From: JBDZVM01 sp040255675
GTDB lineage: Bacteria; Actinomycetota; Actinomycetes; Acidothermales; Acidothermaceae
DNA length: 64,000 nt
Direction: 5' to 3'
Assembly: GCA_040255675.1 (NCBI GenBank)
Contig: JBDZVM010000002.1
Location: 164,824-228,823 of the forward strand
A program made the position numbers and the translations under genes. Of this stretch, positions 61,093 through 64,000 are shown piece by piece. The notes under the pieces were generated by a model, which worked only from the letters and a program-made list of their open reading frames with translations, searched no databases and was not told where the DNA came from. The first letter of the stretch is position 1; each line of letters begins with the position of its first letter.

Positions 61093-62151
61093 CTAGGCCT
61101 CGCCCAGGAGTCTCAGGATCTCCTTTTCACGTTCCGCGCTCGTGGGTTCTTCTGGAGTCACATGCTTCATGCCTTCGACATCGTGCGGTGAGGTAAGCCC
61201 CGGTTCGCCGGTGAACTTCGCGGCGCCCTCCTCGCTTAGCACGTATTGCAGGAAGAGCCGCGCGGCATTCGGGTGCTTTGCCTTCGCGGCAAGGAACGCA
61301 CCGATACGCAGGCCACTCGTGTTCTCGATGGCTTGGTACTTGATAGGCGCGCCCTTGTCAGCGAGAGGGAGAATGAAAGGTGAGTTGCCTGGGAATGCCA
61401 GCGCGGCCTCACCAGCGGCGACAGCCTGAACGGCGGGGCTCTCACCATCGACATACTTCACGTTGTTTGCTCGCAAAGCCTTCAAAAAGTCGGGCCCTTC
61501 AGTCTCTAGCAAGAAGTTGAAGAAGTTGAGCGTGTTGGGCGACGAGTTCGGATAAGCAGCGATCAACTTGCCTTTCCACTTCGGGTCGGCAATGTCGGAC
61601 CAGTCGGTCGGAATCTCGTCGCCCTTCACCATGTCGGTGTTGAAGGCGAGGCCGTTTGGTACATAGTTGACCGCCGCGGTGCCAAAGTCGGTAAGCACAG
61701 ACTGCTTCGGGTAGTCGGCAGGGTATCCCGGGATCCCGGCGTCCTGCAGAGGCGTTATCAGTTTGTCATCGACGAGCACGGACGTGTCCCTTTCGCCGAA
61801 TGTGGGCAGGATCACGTCAGCCCCAGGATTGCCGGACTTTGCCTCGTTCGCGAAGCGCGTGTAGAGCTGCGACGACGACATCCGAACTGTGCTGACTTTG
61901 ATGTTGTATTTCTCGGCGAAGCTCTTCGTTACCCTGTCGAGCACGGCGGGCGCTACGGCTCCGTAAACGGCGAGTTCACCTTCACTTTGGGCCGCCTTCA
62001 CTAGGTCACTGCCGGTGCTGGACGGCGGGGTCGCCGCGCCTCCTTTCGCGCCGCTGCCGCACGCGGTGATCGCAAGCATGACGACCAGCGCCGGGGCCAG
62101 CGCCATTCCTGCCCGGCCTCGGATGGCCACAGCCACTGCCCTGACTTTCAT
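61093..62151 (-). CDS. ABC substrate-binding lipoprotein (Fe(III)/thiamine family)
   Basis: A 352-residue type II binding protein: signal peptide ending VVMLAITAC (lipid on Cys), then LVKAAQSEGELAVYGAV, ITPLQDAGIPGYPADYP, NGLAFNTDMVKGDEIPTDW, DPKWKGKLIAAYPNSSP and AVAAGEAALAFPGNSPF. The Tyr pair that binds iron in FbpA proteins is not evident, supporting an organic ligand. First gene of the transporter-ALDH-hydrolase operon; GAGAGG lies upstream. Confidence 0.9.
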   Translation of the reverse strand: MKVRAVAVAIRGRAGMALAPALVVMLAITACGSGAKGGAATPPSSTGSDLVKAAQSEGELAVYGAVAPAVLDRVTKSFAEKYNIKVSTVRMSSSQLYTRFANEAKSGNPGADVILPTFGERDTSVLVDDKLITPLQDAGIPGYPADYPKQSVLTDFGTAAVNYVPNGLAFNTDMVKGDEIPTDWSDIADPKWKGKLIAAYPNSSPNTLNFFNFLLETEGPDFLKALRANNVKYVDGESPAVQAVAAGEAALAFPGNSPFILPLADKGAPIKYQAIENTSGLRIGAFLAAKAKHPNAARLFLQYVLSEEGAAKFTGEPGLTSPHDVEGMKHVTPEEPTSAEREKEILRLLGEA

Positions 62152-62510
62152 TGAGCTCTTTTTCCTCTCGCACAGAGTTCGTTCGAATCCGGCTTGGAAT
62201 ACAAATCACAAACGTCTGAAACTGAGTCCGATGAGGAAAGTCGAGGCACGCTCCCGCACACGCATGCAGCGGTGCCACACACTTTCCGTTTGCCCACCAG
62301 GCGCACATGCGCACGTCTGGTGGCCAGAAAGCTAGTGGTTCCGCATGGCCCTGTCAAGCAGTCAGACCGGTGCCGGGTGGGCTTGCGAACAGGGGAGGTC
62401 GTTGTGCCTCCCCGACGTGATCAGACAAACGTCGCGCCACGCTGGTCTGCAGACCTGTGCCTACCTACGGCATCGGAATCTTTGTACGCCAATTGGCTAT
62501 CATCAATGAC
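62152..62510. other. Non-coding gap with promoters and a nested dyad
   Basis: No convincing gene. It must hold the leftward promoter of the binding-protein operon and the rightward promoter of the broken antitoxin (TATCAT at 62498-62503, seven bases before a GTG). A nested dyad lies at 62294-62323: CCACCAG/CTGGTGG arms enclosing GCGCACATGCGC. It could be an operator or a stem-loop. Confidence 0.5.
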
Positions 62511-63056
62511 GTGAAGCAGGACGTCGAAACCCTCGCGGGGCGCACGCTCCGGTATGCCCGCGAGCGCGCTCGGGTGCTCTCAGCGCGAGCTCGCCGCCCG
62601 CGCGGGTGTCGCGCACTCGACCGTCGCTCGTGTCGAAACCGTTGACCGTCAGCCCAGCGTGGCTCTGTGGGCGAAACTGCTCCAGGCCGTTGGAGCTGAC
62701 GTCGCGGTCGGCGACACGGCACCAGCGAAACGCCCGCCGCGTTCCGCGAAATGGTCGCGCCCGATCGGAGTGCCCGACGACCTGACCGAACTCAAGGGGC
62801 CACCTCGGGCAAGCTTCGACTCCCCGGGTCTGTTTATTCATCCGGCGCCGGCCCCGCGCATGTATTCGATCTGGACGACGAAGAGCAGCGGATCTCGGTG
62901 TACGAGACTGTGCTCACTGACGGCACCGTTGACGATATTCGTCGCTACCTGAACGCCAATGAACTAATACGGCTCTGGCCAAAGCTTTGGTTACCACCAC
63001 ATGTCGAGCGAGCGTGGCGCGGCAAAATCCCATTTCGTGCGGGCACTCAATCATGA
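62511..63056 (+). pseudogene. Broken XRE-family antitoxin of an AbiE-like module
   Basis: Conserved pieces lie in changing frames. From the leaderless GTG at 62511: ETLAGRTLRYARERAR. After a shift near 62570: CSQRELAARAGVAHSTVARVE, a clear helix-turn-helix, through VALWAKLLQAVGADVAVGD. After another shift near 62850: HVFDLDDEEQRISVYETVL and NELIRLWPKLWLPPHVERAW, the usual C-terminal end of this antitoxin. The end overlaps the toxin ATG by 4 bp (ATGA), as in an intact module. At least two frameshifts mean it is not functional unless the assembly is wrong. Confidence 0.75.
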
Positions 63057-63205
63057 AGCTTGACGCGATGCAGCAAAAAAAATCCGCATCGTCACGGAGC
63101 TGCCCGAAGCGCACCGTTTTGCGCTTGCCGGTGGAGGCGCGATGCTCGCCCACGGCTTCGTCGACCGGATCACTCGCGACCTCGACTTCGCGGTTCCAAT
63201 CTCCC
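63053..63205 (+). pseudogene. Truncated AbiEii-like nucleotidyltransferase toxin
   Basis: Starts ATG AAG in an ATGA overlap (MKLDAMQQK), shifts frame in an eight-A run at 63069-63078, then continues IRIVTELPEAHRFALAGGGA and MLAHGFVDRITRDLDFAVP. GGGAMLAHG and DRxTRDLDF are the nucleotidyltransferase motif of AbiEii toxins. Coding stops exactly where the 52-bp palindromic element copy 4 begins; only about 50 of the usual 200-300 residues remain and nothing downstream resumes the family. Confidence 0.75.
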
Positions 63206-63279
63206 ATGATCGCGAAAACTCTTACCCTGATAGGTGCCAAAAAATATTCGCGATCACGCGAAAGGCCCAGACGCCGACA
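63206..63279 (+). repeat. 52-bp palindromic element, copy 4, with extended 3' flank
   Basis: ATGATCGCGAAAACT at the left, loop CCCTGATAGGTGCC, then TATTCGCGATCAC at the right end (63257). The next 22 bases (GCGAAAGGCCCAGACGCCGACA) are shared with copy 5 save one change. It terminates the toxin fragment. Its polarity relative to the plus-strand genes equals that of copies 1-3 relative to their minus-strand genes. Confidence 0.85.
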
Positions 63280-63425
63280 AAGCGGGTAACCCTGCGGACT
63301 GAATTGCCTGACCTATCTTGCGTGGCCCTCAACCGACTTAGCTAAATATCCCGAAGGGCTCGGCGGTGCGAAGTGAGCCGACGACCAAGTCGCCCGCGCC
63401 CCGGGCAGCGCTATGGGAGGGGATC

Positions 63426-63848
63426 ATGCAACACGTCATTCGCAAATCCGCGGTCGCGCTCGGCATGAGCGCAGTGATGATCGGTGCCACGGCCGGCACC
63501 GCGTTCGCCCACGAATGCTTGGTGGCAAACCGTTCAGATCAAGGTAATGCTTCGGTCGCCGCGCACTCGAACGCCTGGCAAGAAGTCTCGCTCGACACCA
63601 TTCTCACCCAGTTCATCGGCGTTTCTGCCGACGTCGCCGCCTGTGTCGAAGCGAACGCTGCCACGTACGGAATTCCCAGCACCTTCGTATTCGGCAACAA
63701 GCAGGCCGTCGGGCAAGACGGCGTCATCGCCGAGAACAACCCGAATATGACCGCCGGAAATCTGGCCGACAACGGCAAAGGCATCGACCATGCCGAAGAC
63801 GCCTACGGCCCAGCGATTTTCGCCGCTATCGGCGCTTGCTCTGCCTAA
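63426..63848 (+). CDS. Small secreted protein of unknown function
   Basis: A 140-residue protein with a Sec signal peptide (RKSAVALGMSAVMIGATAG, cleavage after AFA). The mature part, from HECLVANRSDQGNASVAAHS, is acidic, has three cysteines (HEC, AACVEAN, GACSA) and the segments IPSTFVFGNKQAVGQDG and KGIDHAEDAYGPAIFAAIG. GGGAGGGG precedes the ATG at 63426; the frame is open to 63366. It lies alone between palindromic element copies 4 and 5. I do not recognise the family. Confidence 0.8.
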   Translation: MQHVIRKSAVALGMSAVMIGATAGTAFAHECLVANRSDQGNASVAAHSNAWQEVSLDTILTQFIGVSADVAACVEANAATYGIPSTFVFGNKQAVGQDGVIAENNPNMTAGNLADNGKGIDHAEDAYGPAIFAAIGACSA

Positions 63849-63866
63849 CCACAGCTCTAACCACGC

Positions 63867-63940
63867 GTGATCGCGAAGACTCTTACCCTGATAGGTGCCA
63901 AAAAATCTTCGCGATCACGCGAAAGGTCCAGACGCCGACA
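63867..63940 (+). repeat. 52-bp palindromic element, copy 5, with extended 3' flank
   Basis: GTGATCGCGAAGACT at the left, loop CCCTGATAGGTGCC and TCTTCGCGATCAC at the right (63918); the stem is complete. With the flank GCGAAAGGTCCAGACGCCGACA it forms a ~74-bp direct repeat of copy 4, differing at only a few bases. It lies 19 bp after the stop of the secreted-protein gene, so it may end its mRNA. The remaining bases to 64000 show no identifiable feature. Confidence 0.85.
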
Positions 63941-64000
63941 TTTACCGCAGCGCGATGTCCGTTCTACGGTTGAGCGCCCGGCCTGCCGCGGTCGCGTTGG

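Noticed and set aside
59206..62151. Calling the FbpABC-like system an iron importer
   Set aside because: No iron-regulator box or siderophore gene is visible, the iron Tyr pair is not evident and the operon partners are catabolic enzymes.
34913..62151. Transposase or integrase genes bordering the catabolic island
   Set aside because: All frames at the borders were read and none resembles a recombinase; horizontal origin rests only on composition by eye and gene content.
62240..62258. GATGAGGAAAGTC, resembling the conserved GAGGAAAGTCC of RNase P RNA and a hammerhead core
   Set aside because: None of the surrounding conserved helices or sequence is present; the match is too short and lies in an ordinary promoter gap.
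17035..63918. Palindromic elements as a CRISPR array
   Set aside because: Copies are hundreds of bases to 45 kb apart, separated by genes, with no regular spacers and no cas genes.

Overview
High-GC, actinobacterial (Actinomycetota) chromosomal DNA. The evidence is a WhiB2-type regulator next to an F420 gene (cofD), an actinobacterial ManC, many GTG starts, GTGA/ATGA stop-start overlaps and several apparently leaderless genes. I cannot name the genus. The 34.9-62.1 kb segment looks less GC-rich and is built almost entirely of catabolic genes on one strand, which suggests acquired DNA; GC was judged by eye, not computed.

Layout. 0-17 kb is cell-envelope and core metabolism: a large membrane GT2 glycosyltransferase (cut by the left edge), whiB, cofD, rocD-ddaH (arginine/ornithine), an O-methyltransferase divergent from a LuxR regulator, then lrp, alkA, manC, fcl and gmd (GDP-mannose to GDP-L-fucose) and three overlapping GT4 glycosyltransferases. 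17-18.6 kb holds two orphan genes (an AbiEi/DUF559-like protein and a two-helix membrane protein) separated by three copies of a 52-bp palindromic element. A GH88 hydrolase follows. 19.9-29.4 kb is a transporter-plus-catabolism operon divergent from an IclR regulator: sugar-type ABC importer, Fe-alcohol dehydrogenase, aldehyde dehydrogenase, CoA-transferase and enoyl-CoA hydratase, with genes in the order of a plausible alcohol/diol-to-enoyl-CoA pathway. 29.4-32.6 kb is a second envelope-glycan set (flippase-like protein, GT4, GT2). 32.7-34.9 kb carries three type II toxin-antitoxin modules.

34.9-62.1 kb is a leftward catabolic island of 24 genes: amidase, three MmgE/PrpD proteins, two CaiB/BaiF subunits, an Ltp2-like thiolase with a DUF35 partner, enoyl-CoA hydratase, an SDR lacking its catalytic Ser and Tyr, a 3-hydroxyisobutyrate-dehydrogenase-like enzyme, two aldehyde dehydrogenases, a hydrolase with an SCP2-like N-terminal part, a carboxymuconolactone-decarboxylase-like protein, IclR and GntR regulators, and two complete ABC importers. 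It reads as uptake, CoA activation, hydration and retro-aldol cleavage of an unidentified carboxylic acid or amide. 62.5-64 kb contains a broken AbiE-like toxin-antitoxin pair cut by a fourth copy of the 52-bp element, a small secreted protein and a fifth copy.

The most unusual features are the 52-bp element family, which keeps one polarity relative to its neighbour genes, supplies their 3' ends and brackets single orphan genes like cassettes; the symmetric shared -10 between the leaderless fcl and gmd genes; and the two undescribed-looking catabolic operons. No rRNA, tRNA, CRISPR array or transposase was found.
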